A stretch of DNA of 64,000 nucleotides from Methylopila capsulata (GTDB lineage: Bacteria > Pseudomonadota > Alphaproteobacteria > Rhizobiales > Methylopilaceae). Shown here piece by piece: positions 20,634 through 36,530 of the stretch. The stretch spans positions 992,001 through 1,056,000 of the forward strand of contig NZ_JAFBCY010000001.1 of the NCBI RefSeq assembly GCF_016907975.1, written 5' to 3'. A model generated the notes under the pieces. It was not told the origin of the DNA. It saw nothing but the letters and a program-made list of their open reading frames with translations, and ran no database searches. Positions within the stretch are counted from its first letter, which is position 1, and each line of letters starts with the position of its first letter. A program made the position numbers and the translations under genes.

Positions 20634-22816
20634 CCGCGACAGCCATCGCGCTCGATCGAGGCGCGCTCGACGCCCTCGCCCAGGGCCGCCACGGCGATCC
20701 CTTCGCCGTGCTCGGCCGCCATGACGACGGCGACGGCCCTTACGTCCGCGCCATCCTGCCGGGCGCGCTCGAGGTCGAGGTGGTGTCGCGCGACAGCGGC
20801 GCGACCGTGGGCGAACTGGCCGAGATCGAGGCCACCGGGGTGTGGGAGGGCCGCGTGCGCGGCGTGGATCCCTATCTCTTCCGGATCACATGGCCCGGCG
20901 CGGTTCAGGAGATCGAGGACCCCTATGCCTTCGGCCTGCTGCTGGGCGACCTCGACCTGCACCTCATCGCCGAAGCGCGTCACTTCCAGCTGGCGTCGGC
21001 GCTCGGCGCCAACGCCATGACCGTCGACGGGGTCGCGGGCGTCCGCTTCGCAGTCTGGGCGCCGAACGCGCGCTCGGTCGCCGTCATCGGCGACTTCAAC
21101 GCCTGGGATTCGCGTCGCAACCCGATGCGCCTGCGCCAGCCGGCCGGCGTCTGGGAGCTGTTCGTGCCGCGCATCGGCCCCGGCGAGCGCTACAAGTTCG
21201 CGATCCACGGACCGGACGGGGGCCGGCTTCCCGACAAGGCCGATCCGGTCGCCCGCGCTTACGAGATGTCGCCGGCGACGGGCTCCGTGGTGGCCTCGCC
21301 CGAGCCCTACGTCTGGACCGACGCCGACTGGATCGAGCGCCGCACGAAAGCGCAGGAGCCCGACCAGCCGCTGTCGTTCTACGAAGCCCACCTCGGCTCC
21401 TGGATGAAGGCGGACGGCGGCGAGGTCGATTGGGCCTTCGCCATCGAAAAGCTGATCCCCTACGCCGTCGACATGGGATTCACCCACATCGAGCTGCTGC
21501 CGATCACGGAGCATCCCTTCGGCGGCTCGTGGGGGTACCAGCCGCTTGGCCTGTTTGCGCCGACCGCGCGTTACGGCGCGCCGGAAGACTTTGCGCGCTT
21601 CGTCGACGCGGCCCACGCCGCTGGCGTCGGCGTGGTGCTGGATTGGGTTCCCGCCCACTTCCCGACCGACGCGCACGGCCTCGGCCGGTTCGACGGCACC
21701 GCCCTCTACGAGCACGCCGACCCGCGCGAGGGGTTCCACATCGACTGGAACACCGCGATCTACAACTTCGGACGGCGCGAGGTTCAGGGCTTCCTGATCG
21801 CGAGCGCGCTGCACTGGCTCGAGACCTTCCACGTCGACGGCCTGCGCGTCGACGCCGTCGCCTCGATGCTCTACCGCGACTACAGCCGCAAGGCGGGCGA
21901 ATGGGTGCCGAACCAGTACGGCGGCCGCGAAAACCTCGAAGCGGTCGGGTTCATCCAGCACCTGAACGCGGTGGTGCGCGAGCGCGCGCCGGGCGCGATC
22001 ATGATCGCCGAGGAATCCACGGCCTGGCCCGGCGTGACGCGGCCGACGACGGAGGGCGGCCTCGGATTCCACTACAAGTGGAACATGGGCTGGATGCACG
22101 ACACGCTCCATTACATGGAGCAGGATCCGATCTACCGTCAGCACAACCACGACGGCATAACCTTCGGTCTGGTCTACGCGTTCTCGGAGAAGTTCGTGCT
22201 CCCGCTCAGCCACGACGAGGTCGTGCACGGCAAGGGCTCGCTGATCCAGAAGATGCCGGGCGACCTCTGGCAGAAGTTCGCCAACCTGCGCGCGCTCTAC
22301 GGCATGATGTGGAGCCATCCCGGCAAGAAGCTGGTGTTCATGGGCGCCGACACCGCGCAGTGGCGCGAGTGGAACCATGACGACCAGGTCGACTGGCCGG
22401 CGCTCGACGACCCGAACCACGCCGGGATCCAGCGGCTGATGCGCGACCTCAACCATCTGTACCGCGCCAATCCCGCGCTTCACCGCCGCGACGCGGATCC
22501 CGCGGGCTTCCGCTGGGTCGTCGGCGACGACAACGCGAACTCCGTCTTCGCCTTCCTGCGCGTCGGCGACGACGGCGACGCGCCCATCCTCGTGGTGGCG
22601 AACCTGACGCCCGTGCCGCGGCACGGATATCGCATCGGCGTTCCGATAGCCGGAACGTGGAGCGAGATCATGAACACGGACGCAGGGATCTACGGCGGTT
22701 CGAACGTCGGCAACGGCGGCGGACTTCCGACGACGGACGTCGAAAGTCATGGGGAGCGGCAGGCGCTGGATCTGACCTTGCCGCCGCTTGGCGTCGTGTT
22801 CCTGCGCGCGGAATGA
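20630..22816 (+). CDS. glgB: 1,4-alpha-glucan branching enzyme
   Basis: A 728-residue GH13_9 branching enzyme that creates alpha-1,6 branches. Domain order is N1 domain ([13 protein letters not shown]), CBM48 ([23 protein letters not shown]), catalytic barrel and C-terminal beta domain. Signature blocks are [28 protein letters not shown], nucleophile Asp408 in [17 protein letters not shown], Glu461 in [10 protein letters not shown] and [12 protein letters not shown]. The start codon overlaps the treS-mak stop (ATGA) and its own stop overlaps the next gene in the same way. Confidence 0.97.
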
Positions 22817-23286
22817 CGGAGGCGTCGCGGTCGACGCGTTACGGCGCCGCCCTTTGCGGCGCCGTGCTCATGGCGGCGTCGGCCGCGTCATCTCCGGCGT
22901 CCGCCGCCTGGAGCTACCGGGAGGACGCCGCCGCAGGGTCCGCGCTGGCGTTCTCCGTAGACGCGGCGACGAACGAGGCCCTCGGGTTCTCATGCGCCGG
23001 CGGCCAACTGAAGGCGGTCGTCTCACCTGCGCCACGCGGCGCGAAGGGTCTCGTTCGCGTGCGCTATGAGATCGACGGCGCGAATTTCTCCGAGGCCTGG
23101 ACAGCGGACGGCGCCCGCCTCGTCGCCGCCGGAGACGGGGCGCGCGTCGTCCTAAACCGCATCGTCGCCGCGACGGGAGCGATCTGGGTGCAGATCGGCG
23201 ATACTGGGCAAAGGTCGCTACACTCAGCCGACGGCCTCGCAGCCCTCGTCGCGCGCATGCCGAACGCCTGCGCTTCGGGGCGCTAG
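22813..23286 (+). CDS. Secreted protein coupled to glgB, function unknown
   Basis: A 157-residue protein whose ATG overlaps the glgB stop (ATGA), so it is almost certainly translated from the glycogen operon. Residues about 10-32 ([23 protein letters not shown]) form a signal peptide. The mature part, about 125 residues, begins [18 protein letters not shown] and has two cysteines (GFSCAGG and PNACASG), likely one disulfide, with alternating hydrophobic residues suggesting a beta-rich fold. It has no carbohydrate-active motif I recognise. It is odd for an extracytoplasmic protein to be coupled to cytoplasmic glucan enzymes. Confidence 0.78.
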   Translation: MTEASRSTRYGAALCGAVLMAASAASSPASAAWSYREDAAAGSALAFSVDAATNEALGFSCAGGQLKAVVSPAPRGAKGLVRVRYEIDGANFSEAWTADGARLVAAGDGARVVLNRIVAATGAIWVQIGDTGQRSLHSADGLAALVARMPNACASGR

Positions 23287-23395
23287 ACGCGCGCCGCTCG
23301 CCGACCACGCCGTTTCGGGACGAACCATTGCATCACGCTCGACACCACGCAGGCCTCCCCCACGCACGCGGCTGTCTCACGGCGGCGGCGCGCCC

Positions 23396-25524
<2,129 letters not shown>

Positions 25525-25528
<4 letters not shown>

Positions 25529-27279
25529 GCGACGCCTTCGGCCTGGATCTGACCTTCGGCGCGGCCTGCGGCGAGGCGGGGACGACGTTCCGGTTCTGGG
25601 CGCCCGCCCATCAGCAGGTGCGGCTCGATATCCGCGACGGCGAGCCGGTCGCGATGGAGCGCTCCGCCGACGGCTGGTTCACGACGACCCTGCCCGTTCC
25701 CGCCGGCGCGCGCTACCGGTTCCAGCTTCCCGACGGCCTGACCGTGCCCGACCCCGCCTCCCGCTTCCAGGACGGCGACATCCACGGCTGGAGCGTCGTG
25801 GTCGACCCCAGGGCCTATCGCTGGCGGGCGGCCGCATGGAAGGGCCGGCCCTGGCATGAGGCCGTGGTCTACGAGCTGCACGTCGGGGCGTTCGGCGGCT
25901 TCAAGGGCGTGGCGGAGGCGCTGCCGCGCCTGGCCGAGCTCGGGATCACCGCCGTCCAGCTGATGCCGATCAACGATGTTCCCGGCGCCCGCAACTGGGG
26001 CTACGACGGCGTGCTGCCCTACGCCCCCGACGAGGCCTTCGGGACGCCCGAGGAGCTCAAGGCGCTCATCGACCGGGCGCACGAGCTCGGCCTGATGATG
26101 ATGCTCGACGTCGTCTACAACCACTTCGGACCGGACGGGAACTACATCGGCTCCTATGCTCCCACCTTCTTCCGGGAGGATCTGCACACGCCCTGGGGCG
26201 GGGCGATCGACTTCCGGTTGCCGGAGGTGCGCGCGTTCTTCACGGAAAACGCGCTGTACTGGCTGATGGAGTACCGGTTCGACGGCCTCCGCTTCGACGC
26301 GGTGCACGCGATCTCCGAGAGCGACTGGATCGACGAGATGGCGGCGACCGTCCATGCCGCCGTCGAGCCCGGACGCCACGTCCACCTCGTGCTCGAGAAC
26401 GAGCACAACGAGCAGAGCCACCTCGCCGGCGACGTCGACGCGCAGTGGAACGACGACTTCCACCACGTCATCCACGTGCTGCTCACCGGCGAGCGCGAGG
26501 GCTACTACGAGGACTACGCCGAAGACACTGCGGGCAAGCTCGCGCGCACGCTGGCGGAAGGCTTCGTCTACCAGGGCGAGCCCTCGCCCCATCTCGACGG
26601 CAAGCGCCGCGGCACCCCGAGCGGCCACCTCGCCACGACCTCCTTCGTCAGCTTCCTGCAGAACCACGACCAGATCGGCAACCGCGCCTTCGGCGACCGG
26701 CTGACGACGCTCGCGCCGGCCAAGGGCGTCGAGGCGGCGACGGCGGCGCTGCTGCTGATCCCGCACGTCCCCATGATCTTTATGGGCGAGGAGGTCGCGA
26801 GCGAGACGCCGTTCCTGTTCTTCACCGATCATCAGGGGGAGCTGGCCGATGCGGTGCGCGAAGGTCGACGGAAGGAGTTCTCGAAGTTCGCCGCCTTCGC
26901 CGGCGCCGAGGTGCCGGACCCGAACGCGCCGAAGACCTTCGAGGCCTCCATCCCCAAGCCGCATCCCGAGCGCGCCGAGGCGCGCTCCGCGCTGTTCAAG
27001 ACGCTGCTGACGCTGCGGGCGGCCGAGATTGCGCCGCGCATTCCTGGCGCGCGCTCGGACGGCGCGGAGGCCGTCGGACCGAAGGCTGCAGTCGCGCGCT
27101 GGACGCTCGGCGACGGCGCGCGGCTGACGCTCGCGCTCAATCTCGACGACAAGGCGGTGAAGATCGCCGGACTGGCCGGCCCGCTGCTGTTCGAAAGCGA
27201 CCTCGGCGCGTCGGATTCCGCTCGCGCCGGCGAACTCCCCGCCTTCACGACCATCGCCCTGCTGGAGACCGCCGCGTGA
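25525..27279 (+). CDS. treZ: Malto-oligosyltrehalose trehalohydrolase
   Basis: Releases trehalose from malto-oligosyltrehalose. It has 584 residues, the usual length. The start is a GTG overlapping the glgX stop (GTGA), and family homology begins right after it (FGAACGEAGTTFRFWAPAHQQV). Catalytic residues are Asp258 in GLRFDAVHAI, Glu291 in VLENEHNE and Asp382 in LQNHDQIGNR, close to the positions known in archaeal TreZ. The end overlaps malQ in the same GTGA manner. Confidence 0.96.
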
Positions 27280-29363
27280 GCGCTGACGACGACGTTCGCG
27301 ACCTCGCCGGACGGGCGGGCTTCTCGGTCGAGTGGACCGACCAGTCCGGCAAAGCCCAAACGGTGCAGCCCGACACGCTGCGGCGGCTGCTGAAGTCGAT
27401 CGGCCTGCCGGCGGAGACCGAGGGCGACATCCGCGCCTCGCGCGAGACCCTCGACGCCCACGTGCGCGCGCCGTCGGACTTCGTGACCGCGCGGCTTGGC
27501 GAGCCCTTCACCGTCGACGCCCGGCCGATGAGCCAGGCCCTTCTCGTCCGCGAGGATGGCGAGAGTTTCGACGTGTCGCTCGGGGTGGGCGAGCGCGGCC
27601 GCGCTCAGATGCGGCCGATCCTCGAGCCAGGCTACCATCGGCTTGAGGTCGGCGACCGCGTGATCACCGTCGCCGTCGCGCCGCGGCGGGGCGTCAGCAT
27701 CGTCGACGTCGCGGGCGCCCGCCGGATGTGGGGCCTCGCCGCCCAGGTCTATGGCCTCACGCGCTCGGGCGACGGCGGCGTCGGCGACATGGGCGGCGTC
27801 GCGGCGCTTGCCCTCGCCGCCGCGCACTCCGGAGCCGACGCGGTGGCGCTCTCGCCGCTTCACGCCGGCTTTTCCGCCGACCCCCACCATTTCGGACCCT
27901 ACTCGCCCTCGAGCCGCCTGTTCCTGAATCCGCTGCACGCCGACCCCGATTTCCTGTTCGGCGAGGAGCGCGTGCGGGAGGCGATCAGGGTCTCCGACGC
28001 CGAGGACGCGCGGGCCGAGGCGGAACGCGCCTCCCTCATCGACTGGCCCGCCGCCGCGCGCGCCAAGCTTTCCAGCCTTCGAACGCTGTACGACAGCTTC
28101 CGGGCCGTCGAGCTGCAGGAGGCCTCGCCGGGCCGCCTCGCCGCCGACTTCGCGGCCTTCCGTGCGGATGGAGGGGCCCTGCTGGAAGAGCATGCGCGGT
28201 TCGAGACGCTGCACGGCGCCCGCTTCGGGGCTGACCATCAGCAGTGGAGCTGGCGCAGCTGGCCGGAGGCGCTGAGGGATCCGAACAGCGCGGAGGTCGC
28301 GGCCTTCGCGGCCGAGCACGCCGACGAGGTCGGCTTCCACGTCTTCCTGCAGTGGCTCGCCGATCGGTCCTTCGGCGCGGCGCAGAAGCTCGCGCGCGAC
28401 GCCGGCATGGCGATCGGCCTGATCTCGGACCTTGCCGTGGGCATGGACGCCGGCGGCAGCCACGCCTGGAGCCGGCAGAACGACGTGCTGGTCGGTCTCT
28501 CCGTGGGTTCGCCGCCCGACCTGTTCAACCCGAATGGTCAGGCCTGGGGCCTCGCGACCTTCTCGCCGATGGCGCTCAAGGCCCGCGCCTACGCGCCGTT
28601 CCTCGCGACGCTGCGCGCCTGCATGAAGAACGCGGGCGGCGTCCGCATCGACCACGCGATGGGCCTCGCGCGGCTCTGGATGGTCCCCGAGGGCGCGAGC
28701 GCCAGGGAAGGCGCCTACCTCTCCTACCCCGTCGACGACATGCTGCGTCTGATCGCGCTGGAGTCGCTGCGCAACAACGCCGTCGTCGTGGGCGAGGACC
28801 TCGGCACCGTGCCGGACGGCTTCCGCGAGCGGTTGGCGGACGCCGGCGTGGCGGGCATGCGCGTGCTCCAGTTCGAGAAGGACGACGCGCACTTCTTCCC
28901 GCCATACTACTACCCCTCCGACGCTCTCGCGATGACCACGACCCACGACCTGCCGACCATGGCGGGCTGGTGGACCGGCGCCGACATCGCGTTGCGCGCG
29001 GAGATCGCCGGCGAACAATCCGGCGAGACGTCGGAAAACGACCTCGGCTCGCGCGCTCAGGACCGGATCGATCTCTGGCGCGCCTTCACGGAGGCCGGCG
29101 CGGCCGACGGCGAGCCTCCGGCCCCGGAGCGCCCCGCCCTCGCGGTCGACGCCGCCGTGCGCTTTCTCAGCGAGACGCCGTCGAAGCTCGTGCTGCTGCC
29201 GCTCGAGGACGCGCTGGGCGTCACCGATCAGCCGAACCTGCCGGGCACGCTCGACGAACATCCCAATTGGCGTCGACGCCTGCCGGCACCCGCCTCAGAT
29301 CTGCTGAACGACGAGGCCGCCCTCGGGCGGCTCCGCAGCCTCAACCGGAGACGCCACACGTGA
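27276..29363 (+). CDS. malQ: 4-alpha-glucanotransferase (amylomaltase)
   Basis: A 695-residue GH77 enzyme that disproportionates malto-oligosaccharides. It starts at a GTG overlapping the treZ stop. An N-terminal extension of about 150 residues, as in other proteobacterial MalQ proteins, precedes the barrel (RRMWGLAAQVYGL). The catalytic residues are Asp459 in GVRIDHAMGL, Glu507 in VVGEDLGTVP and Asp558 in TTHDLPTMAGWW. Its place between treZ and treY suggests it rebuilds longer chains from maltose and maltotriose left by TreY/TreZ and GlgP. Confidence 0.95.
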   Translation: MSADDDVRDLAGRAGFSVEWTDQSGKAQTVQPDTLRRLLKSIGLPAETEGDIRASRETLDAHVRAPSDFVTARLGEPFTVDARPMSQALLVREDGESFDVSLGVGERGRAQMRPILEPGYHRLEVGDRVITVAVAPRRGVSIVDVAGARRMWGLAAQVYGLTRSGDGGVGDMGGVAALALAAAHSGADAVALSPLHAGFSADPHHFGPYSPSSRLFLNPLHADPDFLFGEERVREAIRVSDAEDARAEAERASLIDWPAAARAKLSSLRTLYDSFRAVELQEASPGRLAADFAAFRADGGALLEEHARFETLHGARFGADHQQWSWRSWPEALRDPNSAEVAAFAAEHADEVGFHVFLQWLADRSFGAAQKLARDAGMAIGLISDLAVGMDAGGSHAWSRQNDVLVGLSVGSPPDLFNPNGQAWGLATFSPMALKARAYAPFLATLRACMKNAGGVRIDHAMGLARLWMVPEGASAREGAYLSYPVDDMLRLIALESLRNNAVVVGEDLGTVPDGFRERLADAGVAGMRVLQFEKDDAHFFPPYYYPSDALAMTTTHDLPTMAGWWTGADIALRAEIAGEQSGETSENDLGSRAQDRIDLWRAFTEAGAADGEPPAPERPALAVDAAVRFLSETPSKLVLLPLEDALGVTDQPNLPGTLDEHPNWRRRLPAPASDLLNDEAALGRLRSLNRRRHT

Positions 29364-32005
29364 CCGACCCGCAGACGCCCGCCGCCCCGCCCCGCGCGAC
29401 GATGCGCCTGCAATTTCACAAGGATTTTCCGTTCGAAAAGGCGATCCCGCTCGCGCCCTATCTCCGGAAACTCGGGATCAGCCATCTCTACTCCTCGCCG
29501 ATACTCACAGCCCGCGCAGGCTCGATGCACGGCTACGACGTGGTCGACCCGACGACGGTCAACCCCGAGCTCGGCGGAGAGGACGGACTGCGCGCGCTCG
29601 TCGGGGCGCTGCGCGCCGAAGGTCTCGGCCTGATCGTCGACATCGTTCCCAACCACATGGCGGTCGGCAAGGACGACAACGCCTGGTGGCTCGACGTGCT
29701 GACCTACGGTCGCGGCAGCCGCTTCGCGCATTTCTTCGACATCGACTGGGAGCCGGCGGACCCGGCGCTCAACGGCAAGATCCTACTGCCGACGCTCGGC
29801 TCGACCTACGGCGAGACGCTCCGCAACGGCGACCTGCAGATCACGCGCGAGGGCAAGCGCGGCGGGCTGGTGGTGCGCTACGCCGATCACATGTTCCCGC
29901 TCAGGCCCGAGGACCGCTACGAGATCGAGGCGGCCGGGCTCGAGGCCTACGACCCCTCGACCGAGGAGGGCCTGGCCCGCTTCCACGCGCTGCTCGAGAA
30001 GCAGAACTGGCGGCTCGCGCACTGGATGGTGGCGGGCGACGAGATCAACTGGCGGCGGTTCTTCGACGTCAACGAACTCGCGGGCCTGCGCATCGCCGAC
30101 CCCGCGGTGTTCGACGCCACCCATGAGCTGCTGCTGAACCTCTACGCCGAAGGACTGGTCGACGGCTTCCGCGTCGATCACATCGACGGGCTGATGGATC
30201 CCGGCGGCTACGCCCGCCGGCTTCGCGAGCACCTCGACGCCGCCCAGAGCAGCCGTCCCGGCGCGCTCGCGGGGCAGAAGGCCTATCTCGTCGTCGAGAA
30301 GATCCTCGGGCCGGGCGAGGAGCTGCCGCAGGACTGGAACGTCGACGGCGCGAGCGGCTACGACTTCATGGACGAGGTCAGCCTGCTGCTGCACGACGCG
30401 AGCGGCGAGGAGAAGCTCTCCGCATTCTGGGCCGAGATCAGCGGACGGCCGGCAGACTTCCACGCCGAGGAGGAGATCGCGCGCCGCGAGATCCTGGACC
30501 GCTCCTTCTCGTCCCAGCTCGACCAGGCGACCGACGCCCTGCACCGCGTGGCGCGGCTCGATTTCGACACCCGCGACACCGCGCGGGCGGCGATCCGGCG
30601 CGGCCTCGTGGAGTTGCTGGCGCATTTCCCGGCCTACCGCACCTACGCCAACGCCACCGAAGGGCGGACCGAGGCCGACAAGCCGATCTTCGCGCGCGCC
30701 ATGGAGAAGGCCCGGCAATCGATCCTGCCGGCGGACCTGCCCGTGCTCGAGCTTCTCGACGGATGGCTCGGCGGCAAGCCGGCGGTCGAGGAGCAGCCGC
30801 TTCTTCGCGACAAGGCCATCCGCCGCTTCCAGCAGCTCTCGGCGCCGGTGGCTGCGAAGGCGGTCGAGGACACCGCGTTCTATCGCCACGGCAAGCTGCT
30901 CTCGCGCACGGACGTCGGCTTCGACGTCGCGACCTTCGCGATCGACGTCGCGACGTTCCACGAAAAGGCGGCCGCCCGCGCCCGCACCTTCCCGAACGCG
31001 ATGCTCACCGGCGCGACGCACGACCACAAGCGCGGCGAGGACGTGCGCGCGCGTCTCGCCGCGCTGAGCGAGATTCCCGACGAGTGGATCGCCGCCGTGA
31101 CGCGCTGGCGCGAGGCCGCGGCCCCCTTGCGCACGGAGACCGCGCCCTCGGCCGGGGACGAGCAGATTCTCTACCAGACGCTCGTCGGGGCCTGGCCGCA
31201 CGATCTCGACCCCGGCGACGCCGAGGGCTGCCGGACCTTCGCGAACCGCGTCGCCGGCTGGCAGGAGAAGGCGCTTCGCGAAGCGAAGCTCGCGACCGAC
31301 TGGACGACGCCGAACGAGGCCTACGAGACAGCCGCCCGTGATCTGCTGATGGGGATCCTCACGGGTCCGGACGCCGGACTGCGCGCCGACATCGCGGCCT
31401 TCGCGGACCGGATCGGCCCGGCAGGCGCCGCGAACGGGCTCGTCCAGACCCTGCTCAAGCTGACCTCGCCCGGCGTGCCCGACACGTATCAGGGCACGGA
31501 GTTCTGGGACCTCACGCTGGTCGATCCGGACAACCGCCGCCCCGTCGATTACGCCGCACGGGAGACCGCGCTCGCCCGGGCGGAGACGGCCGAGGCCGCG
31601 GCGGGCCACTGGCGGGACGGCGCGACCAAGCAGGCGCTGATCGCCGCCGTGCTCGGCGAACGCGCCCGCCGCCCCGACCTGTTCTCGAAGGGCGCCTACG
31701 AGCCATTGGCGGTCGACGGCCCGCTGGCGGCGGACGTGGTCGCCTTCGCGCGACGGCTGGGCGACGAGTCGGCGGTCGTGGTCGCGCTGCGCCGCACGGC
31801 CCGTCTGCTCGGCGCAGACCCTGATTTCGGTCTCACGGCGCAAGATGTCGCAGGCACGCGCGTGGCCTTGCCGTCACACCTCGCGACGATCGACATGATC
31901 GATCGATTGTCGGGACGCGGCGTCACCCGCTCCGCGGCGATCGAACTCTCTGATCTTCTACGACTTCCCGTCGCTTTCCTCGTCCCGGCCCCAAGCGAAC
32001 GCTAG
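29360..32005 (+). CDS. treY: Malto-oligosyltrehalose synthase
   Basis: Isomerises the reducing-end alpha-1,4 bond of malto-oligosaccharides to alpha-1,1, the step before TreZ. It has 881 residues from a GTG overlapping the malQ stop. Blocks typical of TreY are ATMRLQFHKDFPFEKA, LGISHLYSSPILTARAGSMHGYDVVDP, IVDIVPNHMAVG, nucleophile Asp273 in GFRVDHIDGLMDP, Glu313 in VVEKILGPGEELP and the late PGVPDTYQGTEFWDLTLVDPDNRR. It is the last gene of the glgX2-treZ-malQ-treY string. Confidence 0.97.
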   Translation: MTDPQTPAAPPRATMRLQFHKDFPFEKAIPLAPYLRKLGISHLYSSPILTARAGSMHGYDVVDPTTVNPELGGEDGLRALVGALRAEGLGLIVDIVPNHMAVGKDDNAWWLDVLTYGRGSRFAHFFDIDWEPADPALNGKILLPTLGSTYGETLRNGDLQITREGKRGGLVVRYADHMFPLRPEDRYEIEAAGLEAYDPSTEEGLARFHALLEKQNWRLAHWMVAGDEINWRRFFDVNELAGLRIADPAVFDATHELLLNLYAEGLVDGFRVDHIDGLMDPGGYARRLREHLDAAQSSRPGALAGQKAYLVVEKILGPGEELPQDWNVDGASGYDFMDEVSLLLHDASGEEKLSAFWAEISGRPADFHAEEEIARREILDRSFSSQLDQATDALHRVARLDFDTRDTARAAIRRGLVELLAHFPAYRTYANATEGRTEADKPIFARAMEKARQSILPADLPVLELLDGWLGGKPAVEEQPLLRDKAIRRFQQLSAPVAAKAVEDTAFYRHGKLLSRTDVGFDVATFAIDVATFHEKAAARARTFPNAMLTGATHDHKRGEDVRARLAALSEIPDEWIAAVTRWREAAAPLRTETAPSAGDEQILYQTLVGAWPHDLDPGDAEGCRTFANRVAGWQEKALREAKLATDWTTPNEAYETAARDLLMGILTGPDAGLRADIAAFADRIGPAGAANGLVQTLLKLTSPGVPDTYQGTEFWDLTLVDPDNRRPVDYAARETALARAETAEAAAGHWRDGATKQALIAAVLGERARRPDLFSKGAYEPLAVDGPLAADVVAFARRLGDESAVVVALRRTARLLGADPDFGLTAQDVAGTRVALPSHLATIDMIDRLSGRGVTRSAAIELSDLLRLPVAFLVPAPSER

Positions 32006-32071
32006 TCTTAGGGACCGATTTCAATCTCTCAGCTTCGTGCTTCAATCGTTGATCGGCGCAGCAAGACGCCG

Positions 32072-32089
32072 GCGGCCTGGGGGGGCCGC
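32072..32089 (+). terminator. Possible weak terminator after treY
   Basis: GCGGCC and GGCCGC pair around a TGGGGG loop about 70 bases past treY. Only a short, interrupted T-run follows (CCTTGTTTCG), so termination is uncertain. Confidence 0.3.
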
Positions 32090-32154
32090 GCCTTGTTTCG
32101 CGCGCCTGCGGATGCGAGGGCCTGCGAAACGTCGCTGATCGGGGTGAAGCAAAG

Positions 32155-32385
32155 ATGGATGCGGTCAAGTTCACGATGTCCCGCCAGGAGGCGGATCTGG
32201 CGATCCAAGCGCTCGACGTCTATGCGACCACGCTGATGTGCGCGCCGCTTGGGCTCGGCATGGACCTTCTGGTCTCGGTCCGCGATCTCCGCGCCAGGCT
32301 CGAGGAGACCGTGGCGCAAGACGACGTAGTCCGGGACGCCGCGGGCGCGCCGGACGGCAATGTCCTGCGCTTCGCGCGCGGCTGA
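32155..32385 (+). CDS. Small protein between treY and glgP, function unknown
   Basis: A 76-residue protein, probably helical, with a Shine-Dalgarno-like GGGGTGAAG about six bases before the ATG. The sequence shows SRQEADLAIQALDVYATTL, a short hydrophobic stretch around APLGLGMDLLV and a charged helix RDLRARLEETVAQDD. No export signal, Cys motif or known domain is visible. It lies alone in the gap between two glucan genes, in the same direction. The case for coding rests on the ribosome-binding site, codon structure and context. Confidence 0.55.
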   Translation: MDAVKFTMSRQEADLAIQALDVYATTLMCAPLGLGMDLLVSVRDLRARLEETVAQDDVVRDAAGAPDGNVLRFARG

Positions 32386-32514
32386 ACCCTAACGCGACGG
32401 TTCCGCTCACTTTTTTTGCCGTCTTCGCGACGCAGCAATCGCCATCGCGCGGCGTGCGTGTTTGACTGCGGCTCCCAGCGTCGTCATCGGCGCGCCATCT
32501 GAGGGAGCCCGATC

Positions 32515-35022
<2,508 letters not shown>

Positions 35023-35122
35023 CGCGCGTTTCGGACATCCGACACTTCAACGGCCGCCCGTCGCGCCGATCCGGCGCGCCGAGGACGGCCGACACAACGA
35101 CATACCCGGAGACACGCCCGCC

Positions 35123-36385
35123 ATGCCGCCCAAATCGCCGCTCGGCCCGCCCTACGCTCGCGGAGCCATGGCCTACGTCCTCGCCGGCGGGCGGGGTTCG
35201 CGGCTGATGGAGCTCACCGACCGGAGGGCGAAGCCCGCGGTCTACTTCGGAGGCAAGACCCGCATCATCGACTTCGCGCTGTCGAACGCGCTGAACTCCG
35301 GCATCCGCCGCATCGGCGTCGCCACACAGTACAAGGCGCACAGCCTGATCCGCCATCTGCAGCGCGGCTGGAACTTCTTCCGCACCGAGCGCAACGAAAG
35401 CTTCGACGTTCTGCCGGCGAGCCAGCGCGTCTCGGAAGAGGCCTGGTATCTCGGCACGGCGGACGCCGTCTATCAGAACATCGACATCATCGAAGACTAT
35501 GCCCCGCGGCACATGGTGATCCTCGCGGGCGACCACATCTACAAGATGGACTACGAGCTCATGCTCGCCCAGCACGTCGAGAGCGGCGCCGACGTCACCG
35601 TCGGCTGCCTCGAGGTGTCGCGGGCGGAGGCCTCCGGCTTCGGCGTGATGCACGTCGACGCGACGGACCGCATCGTCGACTTCCTCGAGAAGCCGAAGGA
35701 CCCGCCGGCGATGCCGGGCAAGCCGGACGTCTCGCTCGCCAGCATGGGCATCTATGTCTTCGACACGCCCTTCCTGTTCGACCTGCTGCGCAAGGACGCG
35801 GCGGATCCGAACTCGAGCCACGACTTCGGCAAGGACATCATCCCGCAGATCGTGAAGGGCGGCAAAGCCGTCGCCCACCACTTCTCGCGCTCCTGCGTGC
35901 GCTCCGCGACCGAGGAGGAGCCCTACTGGCGCGACGTCGGCACGGTGGACGCCTATTTCGAGGCCAACATCGACCTCACGGACTTTGTCCCCGCGCTCGA
36001 CCTCTACGACCACGAGTGGCCGATCTGGACCTTCGCCGAGATCACGCCCCCGGCGAAGTTCATCCACGACACCGAAGAGCGCCGCGGCCGCGCGGTCTCG
36101 TCGCTGGTGTCGGGCGGCTGCATCGTCTCGGGCGCCGGGGTGCGGGAGTCGCTGCTGTTCACCGGCGTTCGCGCCAACTCCTTCTCCGAAGTCGAGCGGG
36201 CGGTGGTGCTGCCCTACGTCGACATCGGACGCCATGCGCGCCTGAAGAACGTCGTCATCGACCGCGGCGTGAAGATTCCGGAGCGATTGGTGGTGGGCGA
36301 AGATCCCGAGGCCGACGCCAAGCGCTTCCGCCGCACGAAGAAGGGCGTGTGCCTCATCACGCAGTCGATGATCGACCGGCTGTAG
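35123..36385 (+). CDS. glgC: Glucose-1-phosphate adenylyltransferase
   Basis: Makes ADP-glucose from glucose-1-phosphate and ATP, the committed step of the classical glycogen pathway. It has 420 residues from the ATG before [12 protein letters not shown], the usual size; the frame is open upstream but not conserved. Signature blocks are [27 protein letters not shown] (nucleotide-binding loop and Arg/Lys effector residues), the regulatory-type [36 protein letters not shown] and the left-handed beta-helix region from [18 protein letters not shown] onward. It directly precedes glgA. Confidence 0.97.
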   Translation: MPPKSPLGPPYARGAMAYVLAGGRGSRLMELTDRRAKPAVYFGGKTRIIDFALSNALNSGIRRIGVATQYKAHSLIRHLQRGWNFFRTERNESFDVLPASQRVSEEAWYLGTADAVYQNIDIIEDYAPRHMVILAGDHIYKMDYELMLAQHVESGADVTVGCLEVSRAEASGFGVMHVDATDRIVDFLEKPKDPPAMPGKPDVSLASMGIYVFDTPFLFDLLRKDAADPNSSHDFGKDIIPQIVKGGKAVAHHFSRSCVRSATEEEPYWRDVGTVDAYFEANIDLTDFVPALDLYDHEWPIWTFAEITPPAKFIHDTEERRGRAVSSLVSGGCIVSGAGVRESLLFTGVRANSFSEVERAVVLPYVDIGRHARLKNVVIDRGVKIPERLVVGEDPEADAKRFRRTKKGVCLITQSMIDRL

Positions 36386-36530
36386 ACGTCACGATTTGGC
36401 CGCGCGTGAGGCGCCGCGACCCGCGCGGGCGGCGCAGGCATGACGGTTGCGGCGGTGTCGCACGGCTCGCAGACGCTCTAGGATCGAGGCTACGTTCTCG
36501 CTCCTCCCCTGAACCGTTTCGTGAGCCCTG

